In this document: piece by piece, positions 25,664-34,818 of the stretch
Layout: the number at the start of each line of letters is the position of its first letter
How positions within the stretch are numbered: position 1 is the first letter of the stretch
DNA from: PALSA-1006 sp964571195
Lineage (GTDB): Bacteria; Pseudomonadota; Gammaproteobacteria; Burkholderiales; Gallionellaceae
Direction: 5' to 3'
Assembly (NCBI GenBank): GCA_964571195.1
Contig: CAZNAD010000005.1
Location: 1-64,000, forward strand
Length of the DNA stretch: 64,000 bases
The notes under the pieces: model-generated
The model's database searches: none
Seen by the model: the letters and a program-made list of their open reading frames with translations, nothing else
What the model was told of the DNA's origin: nothing
Position numbers and translations under genes: made by a program

Positions 25664-26971
25664 GTGAGCAAAGCGGTGAGCAAAGGTAAGTACGGGGATC
25701 TGAGCCAGCGTTTGTGGTTCTTGCTGGGTGCATTGGTCGTTTACCGTATCGGTGCGCATATTCCGGTGCCGGGTATCGATCCGACCGTATTGGCCGACCT
25801 GTTCAAGTCGCAAAAGGGTGGCATCTTGGGCATGTTCAACATGTTCTCGGGCGGCGCGTTGGAGCGCTTCACCATCCTTGCATTGGGGATCATGCCGTAT
25901 ATCTCGGCTTCGATCATCATGCAGTTGGCTGCGATTGCCGTGCCGCATTTGGAGCAGTTGAAGAAAGAAGGCGAAGCTGGCCGCCGCAAGATCACACAGT
26001 ACACACGTTACGGTACGTTGGTGCTGGCGATTTTCCAGGCTTTCGGTATCTCGGTGGCATTGCAGTCGCAGGCGAATCTGGTGCTGCATCCGGGTGCGAT
26101 GTTCCAGCTCACCACCGTGATGACGCTGGTGACAGGCACGATGTTCCTGATGTGGCTGGGTGAGCAGATCACCGAGCGCGGACTGGGCAACGGCATTTCG
26201 CTGATCATTTTCGCGGGTATCGCGGCGGGCTTGCCCAGCGCGATCGGCAATACATTGGAGATGGCGCGTACCGGGGCGTTCTCGATACCGCTGGTGCTGT
26301 TCCTGATCGTGCTGGCTTTTGGTATCACCGCATTGGTGGTGTTCGTCGAACGTGGCCAGCGCAAGATATTGGTGAATTACGCCAAGCGTCAGGTGGGTAA
26401 CAAGGTGTATGGCGGGCAGAGTTCGCATCTGCCGCTGAAGCTGAATATGGCCGGGGTGATTCCGCCGATCTTCGCTTCCAGCATCATTTTGTTCCCGGCG
26501 ACATTGGCGGGCTGGTTTGGCTCCGGCGACAGCATGACTTGGTTGAAGGATGTGAGCGAGAAACTCTCTCCGGGACAGCCGATTTATGTGCTGTTTTATG
26601 CGGCTGCGATTGTGTTCTTCTGTTTCTTCTATACGGCGCTGGTGTTCAGCCCGAAAGAAACAGCCGACAACTTGAAGAAGAGCGGTGCGTTCTTGCCGGG
26701 AATACGCCCGGGAGAACAAACTGCGCGTTATATCGAAAAGATCATGCTGCGCCTGACGTTGGTGGGCGCGGTGTACATCACGCTGGTGTGTCTGCTGCCT
26801 GAATTCCTGGTGGTGAAATGGAACGTACCGTTCTATTTCGGCGGTACCTCACTGCTGATTCTGGTGGTGGTGACCATGGATTTTATGGCGCAGGTGCAGT
26901 CATACATGATGACGCACCAGTACGACAGCTTGTTGAAAAAAGCCAATTTCAAAGGCGGGTTGACGCGTTAA
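25664..26971 (+). CDS. secY: Preprotein translocase subunit SecY
   Basis: SecY is the channel of the Sec translocon. The 435-aa product has ten hydrophobic segments. It begins near RLWFLLGALVVYRIGAHIPV and includes the plug region and PGIRPGEQTARYIEKIM in the C-terminal half. The start is GTG at 25664, with a second in-frame GTG four codons later. infA begins immediately after the stop, so SecY, IF-1 and L36 are translated from one tightly packed message. Confidence 0.97.
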   Translation: MSKAVSKGKYGDLSQRLWFLLGALVVYRIGAHIPVPGIDPTVLADLFKSQKGGILGMFNMFSGGALERFTILALGIMPYISASIIMQLAAIAVPHLEQLKKEGEAGRRKITQYTRYGTLVLAIFQAFGISVALQSQANLVLHPGAMFQLTTVMTLVTGTMFLMWLGEQITERGLGNGISLIIFAGIAAGLPSAIGNTLEMARTGAFSIPLVLFLIVLAFGITALVVFVERGQRKILVNYAKRQVGNKVYGGQSSHLPLKLNMAGVIPPIFASSIILFPATLAGWFGSGDSMTWLKDVSEKLSPGQPIYVLFYAAAIVFFCFFYTALVFSPKETADNLKKSGAFLPGIRPGEQTARYIEKIMLRLTLVGAVYITLVCLLPEFLVVKWNVPFYFGGTSLLILVVVTMDFMAQVQSYMMTHQYDSLLKKANFKGGLTR

Positions 26972-27190
26972 ATGAGTAAAGAAGATGTCATACAGATGCA
27001 GGGGGAGATTCTTGAATCCCTGCCCAACGCGACCTTCCGCGTGAAGTTGGAAAATGGTTTTGTGGTGTTGGGACATATTTCGGGCAAGATGCGCATGCAC
27101 TACATCCGCATCCTGCCGGGCGACAAAGTCACAGTGGACGTGTCGCCGTATGATTTGAGCCGGGCACGTATCGTGTTCCGCGCCAAATAA
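26972..27190 (+). CDS. infA: Translation initiation factor IF-1
   Basis: IF-1 occupies the A site during initiation. The 72-aa OB-fold product reads MSKEDVIQMQGEILESLPN and contains GHISGKMRMHYIRILPGD. It starts right after secY and precedes rpmJ by 29 nt, which is the common secY-infA-rpmJ order in betaproteobacteria. Confidence 0.97.
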   Translation: MSKEDVIQMQGEILESLPNATFRVKLENGFVVLGHISGKMRMHYIRILPGDKVTVDVSPYDLSRARIVFRAK

Positions 27191-27219
27191 GTTGTCGGAT
27201 CAGGTTTTAGGAGAACGAA

Positions 27220-27336
27220 ATGAAAGTTCAAGCATCAGTGAAGAAGGTTTGCCGTAACTGCAAGATCATACGGCGCAATCGGGTGGTTCGCGTGATTTGC
27301 AGTAGCGACCCACGCCATAAACAACGCCAGGGCTGA
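27220..27336 (+). CDS. rpmJ: 50S ribosomal protein L36 (zinc-binding form)
   Basis: This 38-aa gene begins MKVQASVKKVCRNCKIIRRN and ends HKQRQG. It has the zinc ligands Cys11, Cys14, Cys27 and His33 of the classical C+ type L36. TTAGGAGAAC provides a good ribosome-binding site. Its stop codon abuts the -35 of the alpha-operon promoter. Confidence 0.96.
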   Translation: MKVQASVKKVCRNCKIIRRNRVVRVICSSDPRHKQRQG

Positions 27337-27366
27337 TTGAGTTTAATCGCTGCTGGATGGTATAAT
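27337..27366 (+). promoter_or_regulatory. Promoter of the alpha operon (rpsM)
   Basis: TTGAGT (27337-27342) and a perfect TATAAT (27361-27366) are separated by 18 bp. The transcript would start about 25 nt before rpsM. Unlike the other promoters in this block, its discriminator is AT-rich (TTTAGTC), so it may respond differently to ppGpp. Confidence 0.75.
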
Positions 27367-27396
27367 TTTAGTCTTTTTGAACGATAGGGTAGCTGC

Positions 27397-27762
27397 ATGG
27401 CTCGTATTGCAGGTGTAAACATTCCAAATCATCAACATGCCGAGATCGCGCTGACTGCGATTTATGGCATCGGGCGCACCCGCGCGCGCGAAATATGCGC
27501 TGCTGCCGGGGTTGCCACTTCCACCAAAATGAAAGATGTCAACGACACTGACATGGAGAAACTGCGCGACGAAGTCGCCAAGTTCACGGTGGAAGGTGAT
27601 CTGCGTCGTGAGATTTCCATGAACATCAAGCGGTTGATGGACTTGGGCTGCTACCGTGGTCTGCGTCACCGTCGCGGCTTGCCGTGCCGCGGTCAGCGTA
27701 CCCGCACGAATGCACGTACCCGCAAAGGTCCGCGTAAATCTATCGCCGGCGCGAAGAAGTAA
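27397..27762 (+). CDS. rpsM: 30S ribosomal protein S13
   Basis: S13 contacts P-site tRNA and bridges to the 50S subunit. The 121-aa product starts MARIAGVNIPNHQHAEIAL and ends with GLRHRRGLPCRGQRTRTNAR, followed by a basic tail. It is the first gene of the alpha operon and has its own promoter. rpsK follows after 20 nt. Confidence 0.98.
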   Translation: MARIAGVNIPNHQHAEIALTAIYGIGRTRAREICAAAGVATSTKMKDVNDTDMEKLRDEVAKFTVEGDLRREISMNIKRLMDLGCYRGLRHRRGLPCRGQRTRTNARTRKGPRKSIAGAKK

Positions 27763-27782
27763 TTTAATAGAGGATTTGAGAC

Positions 27783-28172
27783 ATGGCTAAGACCAGCACG
27801 AGAGTGCGCAAAAAAGTCAAAAAGAACGTTGCCGAGGGTATCGCCCACGTACACGCTTCTTTTAACAACACGATTGTGACGATTACCGACCGTCAGGGCA
27901 ATGCCTTGGCATGGTCCACCAGCGGTGGTAACGGCTTCAAGGGTTCTCGTAAGAGCACCCCGTTTGCCGCACAGATCGCTGCCGAGCAGGCTGGTAAAGC
28001 TGCGCAGGAATGTGGCGTGAAGAATCTGGAAGTGCGCATCAAAGGCCCAGGTCCCGGTCGCGAATCCGCCGTGCGTGCGCTGAATGCCGCCGGTTTCAAA
28101 ATCACCAGCGTTTCGGACATCACGCCAGTGCCGCACAACGGCTGCCGTCCGCCGAAAAAGCGTCGTATCTAA
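27783..28172 (+). CDS. rpsK: 30S ribosomal protein S11
   Basis: S11 lies in the platform near the mRNA exit. The 129-aa product contains AHVHASFNNTIVTITDRQG and IKGPGPGRESAVRALNAAG, and it ends with HNGCRPPKKRRI. It sits between rpsM and rpsD with short spacers, as usual for the alpha operon. Confidence 0.98.
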   Translation: MAKTSTRVRKKVKKNVAEGIAHVHASFNNTIVTITDRQGNALAWSTSGGNGFKGSRKSTPFAAQIAAEQAGKAAQECGVKNLEVRIKGPGPGRESAVRALNAAGFKITSVSDITPVPHNGCRPPKKRRI

Positions 28173-28190
28173 TTGTTGGGAGTATAGATC

Positions 28191-28820
28191 TTGGCTAGAA
28201 ATCTTGATGCAAAGTGCCGTCAGTGCCGTCGCGAAGGCGAGAAGCTGTTCCTCAAGGCTGAAAAATGTTTCACCGACAAATGTGCGGTAGAGCGTCGTGC
28301 CTATCCGCCCGGTCAACACGGCCAGAAGAAGAACCAACGTCAGTCCGAATACGGCGGCCAGTTGCGTGAAAAGCAAAAGCTGCGTCGTATCTACGGCGTG
28401 ATGGAAGGCCAGTTCCGCCTGACTTACAAGCGTGCTGAAGCCGCTCGCGGCATCACCGGCGAAAGCCTGCTCCAGATTCTTGAATCGCGTCTGGACAACG
28501 TTTCCTATCGTATGGGTTTCGGCGCTTCCCGCGCGGAAGCTCGTCAGGTGGTGCGTCATAACTCCATCTTGGTCAACGGCAAGCGCGTGAATATCCCGTC
28601 GTATCAAGTGCGTCCGGGCGATGTGGTCGAAGTGGCCGAAAAATCCAAGAACCAGTTGCGTGTCAAGGCTGCGCTGCAAGCGGCCGAGCAGCGCGGTTTC
28701 CCGGAGTGGATCGATGTCGACGTCAAGGCATTCAAGGGTACCTACAAAGCATTGCCGCAACGTTCCGAACTGCCAGCTACGATCAACGAACACCTCGTTG
28801 TCGAGTTGTATTCTAAGTAA
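28191..28820 (+). CDS. rpsD: 30S ribosomal protein S4 (four-cysteine form)
   Basis: S4 nucleates 30S assembly, affects accuracy and often represses the alpha operon. The 209-aa product has an N-terminal CRQC...CFTDKC array (Cys9, Cys12, Cys26, Cys31), the zinc-binding type, and an S4 RNA-binding fold with SRAEARQVVRHNSILVNGKR. The start is TTG at 28191, with TTGGGAG upstream. The rare start could keep S4 in balance or be part of autoregulation. Confidence 0.96.
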   Translation: MARNLDAKCRQCRREGEKLFLKAEKCFTDKCAVERRAYPPGQHGQKKNQRQSEYGGQLREKQKLRRIYGVMEGQFRLTYKRAEAARGITGESLLQILESRLDNVSYRMGFGASRAEARQVVRHNSILVNGKRVNIPSYQVRPGDVVEVAEKSKNQLRVKAALQAAEQRGFPEWIDVDVKAFKGTYKALPQRSELPATINEHLVVELYSK

Positions 28821-28838
28821 TCCACGCGGAGTACATAC

Positions 28839-29810
28839 ATGTCTTATACCAATTTGCTGAAGCCTCGTATCATTGACGTGCAACGCATCTCTCCTACTCA
28901 AGCACGAGTAGTGATGGAGCCGTTTGAGCGTGGCTACGGCCATACATTAGGCAATGCATTGCGTCGTATCCTGTTGTCTTCCATGCCCGGCTTCGCCGTG
29001 ACAGAAGTGAAGATCGCGGGTGTGTTGCATGAATACTCGTCTATCGACGGCGTGCAAGAAGACGTAGTCGAGATCCTGCTGAACCTCAAGGGTCTGGTTC
29101 TCAAGTTGCACAATATCCGCGAAGCGACACTGCACCTGAAGAAGTCCGGTGCTGGTGTGGTGACTGCTGCTGATATCGAGACCAATGCCGATACCGAAGT
29201 CATCAACCCGAATCACGTGATCGCCCATCTCACCGCTGGCGGCAAGCTGGAGATCGAGATCAAGGTTGAACAGGGCCGTGGTTATGTTTCCGCGATCTCG
29301 CGCCAGCAGCCAGGCACGACCCGTCCGGTCGGCCACATCGCTCTGGACGCATCGTTCAGCCCGATCTCCCGCGTGAGCTACTCGGTCGAGAGCGCCCGCG
29401 TCGAGCAGCGTACCGATTTGGACAAGCTGATCATGGACATCGAGACCAACAGCGCGATCGATCCTGAAGAATCTATCCGTTATGCAGCACGCATTCTGGT
29501 AGATCAATTCTCCGTGTTCGCCGCACTGGAAGGGACACCAGCGCCAGTTGAGAAGCCACAGGCACCTAAGGTCGATCCGATGCTGCTGCGTCCGGTTGAT
29601 GATCTGGAACTGACACCACGTTCTTCCAACTGCCTCAAGGCTCAGAGCATCCATTACATCGGCGACCTGATCCAGCACAACGAAGCAGATCTGTTGCGCA
29701 CTCCTAACCTGGGTCGCAAATCGCTGAACGAGATCAAGCAAGTGCTGGCCGAACATGGTCTGTCGCTGGGTATGAAATTGGAAAACTGGCCTGCGACCGC
29801 AGATAAATAA
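28839..29810 (+). CDS. rpoA: DNA-directed RNA polymerase subunit alpha
   Basis: Alpha dimerises to seed polymerase assembly, and its C-terminal domain binds UP elements and activators. The 323-aa product has the N-terminal assembly domain (HTLGNALRRILLSSMPG near residue 35) and a C-terminal domain with LRTPNLGRKSLNEIKQVL. It lies between rpsD and rplQ in the standard order. Confidence 0.98.
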   Translation: MSYTNLLKPRIIDVQRISPTQARVVMEPFERGYGHTLGNALRRILLSSMPGFAVTEVKIAGVLHEYSSIDGVQEDVVEILLNLKGLVLKLHNIREATLHLKKSGAGVVTAADIETNADTEVINPNHVIAHLTAGGKLEIEIKVEQGRGYVSAISRQQPGTTRPVGHIALDASFSPISRVSYSVESARVEQRTDLDKLIMDIETNSAIDPEESIRYAARILVDQFSVFAALEGTPAPVEKPQAPKVDPMLLRPVDDLELTPRSSNCLKAQSIHYIGDLIQHNEADLLRTPNLGRKSLNEIKQVLAEHGLSLGMKLENWPATADK

Positions 29811-29846
29811 GCCGGAATAGTTTAAGAGCAGTACGAAAGGATAATC

Positions 29847-30239
29847 ATGCGTCACCGTTTAGGTCTCAGAAAACTCAATCGCTCCAGCAGTCACCGTCTG
29901 GCGATGCTGCGCAACATGACCGTTTCGCTGTTGCGTCACGAAGTCATCAAGACGACATTGCCCAAGGCAAAAGAACTGCGCCGCGTGGCAGAACCCATCC
30001 TGACTCTGGGCAAGACACCAAGCCTGTCCAACCGTCGTCTGGCATTCTCCCGCCTGCGTGATCGCGAGATCGTCACCAAGCTGTTCGACGAACTCGGTCC
30101 TCGTTATGCAGCTCGTAACGGCGGTTATTCGCGCATCCTGAAGTTCGGTTTCCGCAAGGGTGACAACGCACCGATGGCACTGGTTGAACTGATGGACCGC
30201 CCAGCCGACGCACAGCCGGTAGAAGTCGCAGACGAGTAA
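29847..30239 (+). CDS. rplQ: 50S ribosomal protein L17
   Basis: L17 is a late-assembly 50S protein. The 130-aa product starts MRHRLGLRKLNRSSSHRLAM and contains KTTLPKAKELRRVAEP. It is the last gene of the ribosomal superblock and is followed after 27 nt by a strong terminator. Confidence 0.98.
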   Translation: MRHRLGLRKLNRSSSHRLAMLRNMTVSLLRHEVIKTTLPKAKELRRVAEPILTLGKTPSLSNRRLAFSRLRDREIVTKLFDELGPRYAARNGGYSRILKFGFRKGDNAPMALVELMDRPADAQPVEVADE

Positions 30240-30266
30240 GTCTTACTCGCTGCACGCACCAACAAA

Positions 30267-30297
30267 CAAGGCCGGGTTATCCCGGCCTTGTTGTTTT
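30267..30297 (+). terminator. Rho-independent terminator of the alpha operon
   Basis: A perfect 10-bp stem (30267-30276 with 30281-30290, CAAGGCCGGG and complement) with a TTAT loop is followed by TTGTTTT. It closes the alpha operon ahead of the convergent uvrA gene. Confidence 0.9.
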
Positions 30298-30316
30298 GTG
30301 ACATCACGAATTTTTT

Positions 30317-30364
30317 GTAGGAGCGTGCCCGGCACGCGACACACATAGCAGGGCACGCTCCTAC
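30317..30364 (+). repeat. REP-like extragenic palindrome (BIME-type inverted pair)
   Basis: Perfect 14-bp arms, GTAGGAGCGTGCCC (30317-30330) and its complement (30351-30364), flank a 20-nt centre. Within the left half, GCGTGCC and GGCACGC pair again around one base. The GTAG head plus an internal palindrome is the layout of REP elements mobilised by RAYT transposases. It lies between the convergent ends of rplQ and uvrA, where such elements usually sit. Only one copy is in the window. Confidence 0.7.
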
Positions 30365-30381
30365 CAAGTTAGCTGACTTTC

Positions 30382-33198
30382 TCAGCGCAGCAGCTTCTTC
30401 AAATACGGCCCCGTCACGCTGGCCTTGTTCGCCGCAACATCCTTGGGTGAACCCTGCGCCACGATGCGGCCTCCGCCTTCGCCTCCTTCCGGCCCCAGGT
30501 CGATGACCCAATCCGCCGTCTTGATCACGTCCAGATTGTGTTCGATGACCACCAGGGTATTGCCCTGGTCGCGCAGAGTGTGGATGACTTTGAGCAACAT
30601 ATCGATGTCGTGGAAATGCAGGCCGGTGGTTGGCTCGTCGAGGATGTACAGCGTGCGCCCGGTATCGCGTTTGGACAGCTCCAGCGACAACTTCACGCGC
30701 TGTGCCTCGCCCCCGGAGAGGGTGGTGGCGCTCTGTCCCAGCGTGATGTAACCCAGCCCCACATCCAGCAGAGTCTTCAATTTGCGCGCGATGATAGGCA
30801 CCGCCTTAAAGAACTCATAGGCATGTTCCACCGTCATGTTCAACACCTCGTGGATGCTCTTGCCCTTGTACAACACCTCCAGCGTCTCGCGGTTATAGCG
30901 CTGGCCGTGGCACACGTCGCAAGGCACATACACGTCCGGCAAGAAATGCATCTCGACCTTGATCACGCCGTCGCCCTGGCAGGATTCGCAGCGTCCCCCC
31001 TTCACGTTGAAAGAGAAGCGGCCCGGTCCGTAGCCGCGCTCGCGCGCAGTTGGTACACCGGAAAACAGATCGCGTATCGGCGTGAACAAACCGGTATAGG
31101 TCGCCGGGTTGGAGCGCGGAGTACGTCCGATAGGCGACTGATCGACATTGATGACCTTGTCGAAGAACTCCAGCCCCTCGATCTCGGCATAAGGCGCGGG
31201 CTCGGCATTGCTGCCGTACAGGTGCTTGGCGACGGCGTTATACAGCGTGTCATTGATCAGGGTGGACTTGCCCGAGCCGGACACTCCGGCCACGCAGGTG
31301 AGCAGCCCAACGGGCAGGTCCAGCGTCACATTCTTCAGGTTGTTGCCGCATGCGCCGCTGATCTTCAGTCTGCGACCTTTCTCCGGTTTGCGATATTTGT
31401 CCGGTAGCGGAATGCTGCGCCGTCCAGAGAGATAGTCGCCGGTGAGTGATTGCGGGTTGGCGCATACTTCCTCGGGTGTGCCTTGCGCCACGATCACGCC
31501 ACCATGTTCGCCGGCACCCGGCCCCATATCCACCACATAATCGGCAGTCTGGATGGCATCCTCGTCGTGCTCAACCACGATCACACTGTTACCCATGTCG
31601 CGCAGGCGCTTCAAGGTGTCCAACAGACGGTCGTTATCGCGCTGATGCAGGCCGATGGATGGCTCGTCCAGCACATACATCACCCCGGTGAGGCCGGAGC
31701 CGATCTGCGAAGCAAGGCGGATACGCTGCGCCTCACCGCCGGACAGCGTCTCGGCGGAACGTTCCAGCGACAGATAATCCAGTCCCACGTTGTTGAGGAA
31801 GGTCAGGCGGCTGGCGATTTCCAGCACGATCTTCTCTGCGATAGCCTGTTTATTGCCGGGCAGTTTCACCTGTTGAAAGAAAGTCAGCGCCTGCTTCAGT
31901 GGCAAGGCACTGAGCTGATAGATGGTGTGGTCTGCCACGCGCACATGGCGCGCTTCCTCGCGCAAGCGAGTCCCCTGGCACTCCGGGCAGGAGCACGAGT
32001 TCAGATACTTCGCCAGCTCTTCGCGCACCGTGGGCGAATCCGTCTCCTTGTAACGCCGCTCCAGATTATTGACGATGCCCTCGAACGCATGTTCGCGCAG
32101 CATCTTCTTGCCGCGCTCGTTCACGTAGGCGAACGGGATCTCTTCGCGACCGCTGCCGTACAACACCACCTTCTGGATCTTTTCCGGCAAGCTCTCGAAT
32201 GGGCGCTCCAGATCGAAACCGTAATGTTTCGCCAAACTGTCCAGCATCTGGAAATAGAACTGATTGCGTTTGTCCCAGCCCTTGATCGCGCCACCACTCA
32301 ACGACAGCGAGGGAAAGGCCACGATACGGGCCGGATCGAAGAAAGAGATCACGCCCAGACCGTCGCACTTCGGGCAGGCCCCCATCGGGCTGTTGAACGA
32401 GAACAAACGCGGTTCCAGCTCCTGTAGTGAATAGTTGCACACGGGGCAGGCGAACTTGGCCGAGAACAGATGCTCCTTGCCTGTATCCATCTCCACCGCC
32501 AGCGCGCGCCCGTCGGCATGACGCAAAGCCGTCTCGAACGATTCCGCCAGACGCTGCTTGATATCGGGTGAGACTTTCAACCTGTCCACCACGATCTCAA
32601 TGGTGTGTTTCGAATTCTTCGCCAGCTTGGGCAGCGCATCCATCTCGCACACCTTGCCATTCACGCGTAGGCGCACAAAACCCTGTGCGCGCAACTCATC
32701 GAACATATCCAGTTGCTCGCCCTTGCGTTCCACCACGATGGGCGAAAGGATCATCACCTTGGTGCCTTCCGGTAACGCCAGCACGTGATCCACCATCTGC
32801 CCCACCGACTGGGCCTGCAACACGATGTCGTGCTGCGGGCAATACGGGTCACCCGCACGGGCGAACAACAGGCGCAGATAGTCGTGTATCTCGGTGACGG
32901 TACCCACCGTCGAGCGCGGGTTGTGCGAAGTGGCCTTTTGCTCGATGGCGATAGCGGGAGAGAGCCCCTCGATCAAATCCACATCCGGCTTCTCCATCAA
33001 CTGCAGGAACTGCCGCGCATACGCCGAAAGCGACTCCACATAACGTCGCTGCCCTTCCGCATACAGCGTATCGAACGCGAGCGAAGACTTGCCGGAGCCG
33101 GACAGGCCGGTGATGACAACCAACTGATTGCGCGGGATATCGAGATTGATGTTCTTGAGATTGTGGGTGCGCGCACCGCGAATTTTGATGTATTCCAT
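30382..33198 (-). CDS. uvrA: Excinuclease ABC subunit A
   Basis: UvrA is the damage-sensing ATPase of nucleotide excision repair. The 938-aa product has two ABC-type modules, with Walker A GLSGSGKSSLAFDTLY near residue 33 and GVSGSGKSTLINDTLY near residue 640. It has zinc-finger cysteines CPVCNYS...CPKCDG and CESCQGDG...CDVCHGQRY, and ABC signatures LSGGEAQRIRLA and LSGGEAQRVKLS. It is divergent from the MFS-ssb pair across 218 nt, a common betaproteobacterial order. Confidence 0.98.
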   Translation of the reverse strand: MEYIKIRGARTHNLKNINLDIPRNQLVVITGLSGSGKSSLAFDTLYAEGQRRYVESLSAYARQFLQLMEKPDVDLIEGLSPAIAIEQKATSHNPRSTVGTVTEIHDYLRLLFARAGDPYCPQHDIVLQAQSVGQMVDHVLALPEGTKVMILSPIVVERKGEQLDMFDELRAQGFVRLRVNGKVCEMDALPKLAKNSKHTIEIVVDRLKVSPDIKQRLAESFETALRHADGRALAVEMDTGKEHLFSAKFACPVCNYSLQELEPRLFSFNSPMGACPKCDGLGVISFFDPARIVAFPSLSLSGGAIKGWDKRNQFYFQMLDSLAKHYGFDLERPFESLPEKIQKVVLYGSGREEIPFAYVNERGKKMLREHAFEGIVNNLERRYKETDSPTVREELAKYLNSCSCPECQGTRLREEARHVRVADHTIYQLSALPLKQALTFFQQVKLPGNKQAIAEKIVLEIASRLTFLNNVGLDYLSLERSAETLSGGEAQRIRLASQIGSGLTGVMYVLDEPSIGLHQRDNDRLLDTLKRLRDMGNSVIVVEHDEDAIQTADYVVDMGPGAGEHGGVIVAQGTPEEVCANPQSLTGDYLSGRRSIPLPDKYRKPEKGRRLKISGACGNNLKNVTLDLPVGLLTCVAGVSGSGKSTLINDTLYNAVAKHLYGSNAEPAPYAEIEGLEFFDKVINVDQSPIGRTPRSNPATYTGLFTPIRDLFSGVPTARERGYGPGRFSFNVKGGRCESCQGDGVIKVEMHFLPDVYVPCDVCHGQRYNRETLEVLYKGKSIHEVLNMTVEHAYEFFKAVPIIARKLKTLLDVGLGYITLGQSATTLSGGEAQRVKLSLELSKRDTGRTLYILDEPTTGLHFHDIDMLLKVIHTLRDQGNTLVVIEHNLDVIKTADWVIDLGPEGGEGGGRIVAQGSPKDVAANKASVTGPYLKKLLR

Positions 33199-33416
33199 GT
33201 GGAGCTAAGGCGTAGAAAACGACCAGACAATATACGCGATTTTTATTGCTTTCCAAAGTTGTGCTACTGCCTGCTACTGACTGGAAAACTTCGCTGAAGT
33301 TGAACATGAATGTTCGGGCTATAACCCCATTATGCATGCAGGTACAGGTCAGCTATCGAGCGCATAGCCAGACCTGTTAAGATACGCCCCTCCAGAAAAT
33401 CACTTGTTACTGCTTC

Positions 33417-34802
33417 ATGTCCGCTTCAGATTCCGCAATGACTCCCTTTGAACGTCGTGCCAGTATCGGCCTGGCGAGTATCTACGGCCTGCGTATGCTG
33501 GGGCTGTTCATCATTCTGCCGATCTTTGCTTTGTATGCGGAGACATTGCCGGGCGGGGAAAGTCATTTCCTGATCGGGGTGGCGTTGGGGGCGTACGGGT
33601 TGACGCAGGCGATCTTGCAAATTCCGGCGGGGTGGCTGTCGGATCGTTACGGGCGCAAGCCCATCATCATTGCGGGCCTGCTGCTGTTCGCGGCGGGCAG
33701 TTTCATTGCGGCCTCGGCGGATGATATCTACTGGATCATTGCAGGGCGTGTGATTCAGGGCGCGGGGGCGATCAATGCGGCGGTGATGGCGCTGACGGCA
33801 GACCTCACGCGCGAGGAGCATCGCACCAAAGCGATGGCCATGATCGGCATCACCATCGGCATCACTTTCTCCATCTCGATGGTGTTGTCGCCGCTGTTGT
33901 ATCACTACATCGGCATGTCCGGCATGTTCGAGTTGATCGGTGTGCTGGCTTTCGTTTCCATCGCGGTGGTGGTGTGGTTCATCCCCAACCCCAAGATCAC
34001 ACGTTTCCATTCCGACACAGAAGCTAACACCAGCAAGCTCGCCGAGGTGTTGCGCAACAAAGACCTGCTGCGCATGGATTTCGGCGTGTTCACGTTACAT
34101 GCGATCTTGATGTCGGTGTTTATGCAGGTGCCCTTTATTTTGCGCGCTGGCGGGCTGGATGCGCAGCACCAGTGGCAGGTGTATCTGCCGGTGATGCTCA
34201 TCGCTTTTGTGCTGATGGTGCCGCCCATCATCATCGCGGAAAAGAAGGCGAAGATGAAACAGGTGTTCATGTTCGCTATCGCGCTGGCTGCTTTGGCGCA
34301 ACTGGGCATCCTGTTCTTGCAAGATAGTGTGTGGGGCGTGGCGGGTGCTTTGTTGGTGTTCTTCACCGCGTTCAACGTGCTGGAAGCGACACAACCTTCC
34401 ATCGTCAGCAAGATCGCGCCGCTGGCGGCCAAAGGTACCGCGATGGGGGTGTTCAGCAGTGTGCAGTTTCTGGGGGCGTTCTTCGGTTCGGCCATGGGCG
34501 GGTTGTTGATGCAGTTCTACGGTGGCGATGCGGTGTTGTTATTCGCTGTATTCATGCTGTTGGTGTGGCTGGGCGTGGCCTCCACCATGCGCGCACCGGA
34601 GCCGTTGATGACCAAGATGTATCACCTGCCGGAACTGGATGAAGATGCGGCAGGCAAATTGCGGCAGTCTCTGGCACAATTGCGGGGTGTACGCGAAGTG
34701 CTGGTGGTGGCAAATGAACAGATCGCTTGTCTCAAGGTGGAGGCTGGCGGTTTCGATGAAGATGCAGTAGAAAATGAGCTGGCGAGTTTCGGCAAAATCT
34801 AG
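33417..34802 (+). CDS. MFS transporter, YajR-like, with C-terminal YAM-type domain
   Basis: The 461-aa product has about twelve membrane segments. The major-facilitator signature is GWLSDRYGRKPIII (about 72-85), with GRVIQGAGAINAAVMAL after it. The cytoplasmic tail beyond residue 400 (QLRGVREVLVVANEQIACLK) looks like the ferredoxin-like YAM domain of YajR. The substrate is unknown. It lies 16 nt before ssb, and the uvrA/MFS/ssb neighbourhood is conserved in related genera. An ATG at 33438 is an alternative start, since neither has a strong ribosome-binding site. Confidence 0.85.
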   Translation: MSASDSAMTPFERRASIGLASIYGLRMLGLFIILPIFALYAETLPGGESHFLIGVALGAYGLTQAILQIPAGWLSDRYGRKPIIIAGLLLFAAGSFIAASADDIYWIIAGRVIQGAGAINAAVMALTADLTREEHRTKAMAMIGITIGITFSISMVLSPLLYHYIGMSGMFELIGVLAFVSIAVVVWFIPNPKITRFHSDTEANTSKLAEVLRNKDLLRMDFGVFTLHAILMSVFMQVPFILRAGGLDAQHQWQVYLPVMLIAFVLMVPPIIIAEKKAKMKQVFMFAIALAALAQLGILFLQDSVWGVAGALLVFFTAFNVLEATQPSIVSKIAPLAAKGTAMGVFSSVQFLGAFFGSAMGGLLMQFYGGDAVLLFAVFMLLVWLGVASTMRAPEPLMTKMYHLPELDEDAAGKLRQSLAQLRGVREVLVVANEQIACLKVEAGGFDEDAVENELASFGKI

Positions 34803-34818
34803 TGAAAAGGGGCATGAC

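Noticed and set aside
33302..33315. GAACATGAATGTTC palindrome in the uvrA-MFS gap as a LexA box
   Set aside because: The spacing is GAAC-N6-GTTC. This fits neither the proteobacterial CTG-N10-CAG box nor the Gram-positive GAAC-N4-GTTC box. It may be a chance palindrome.
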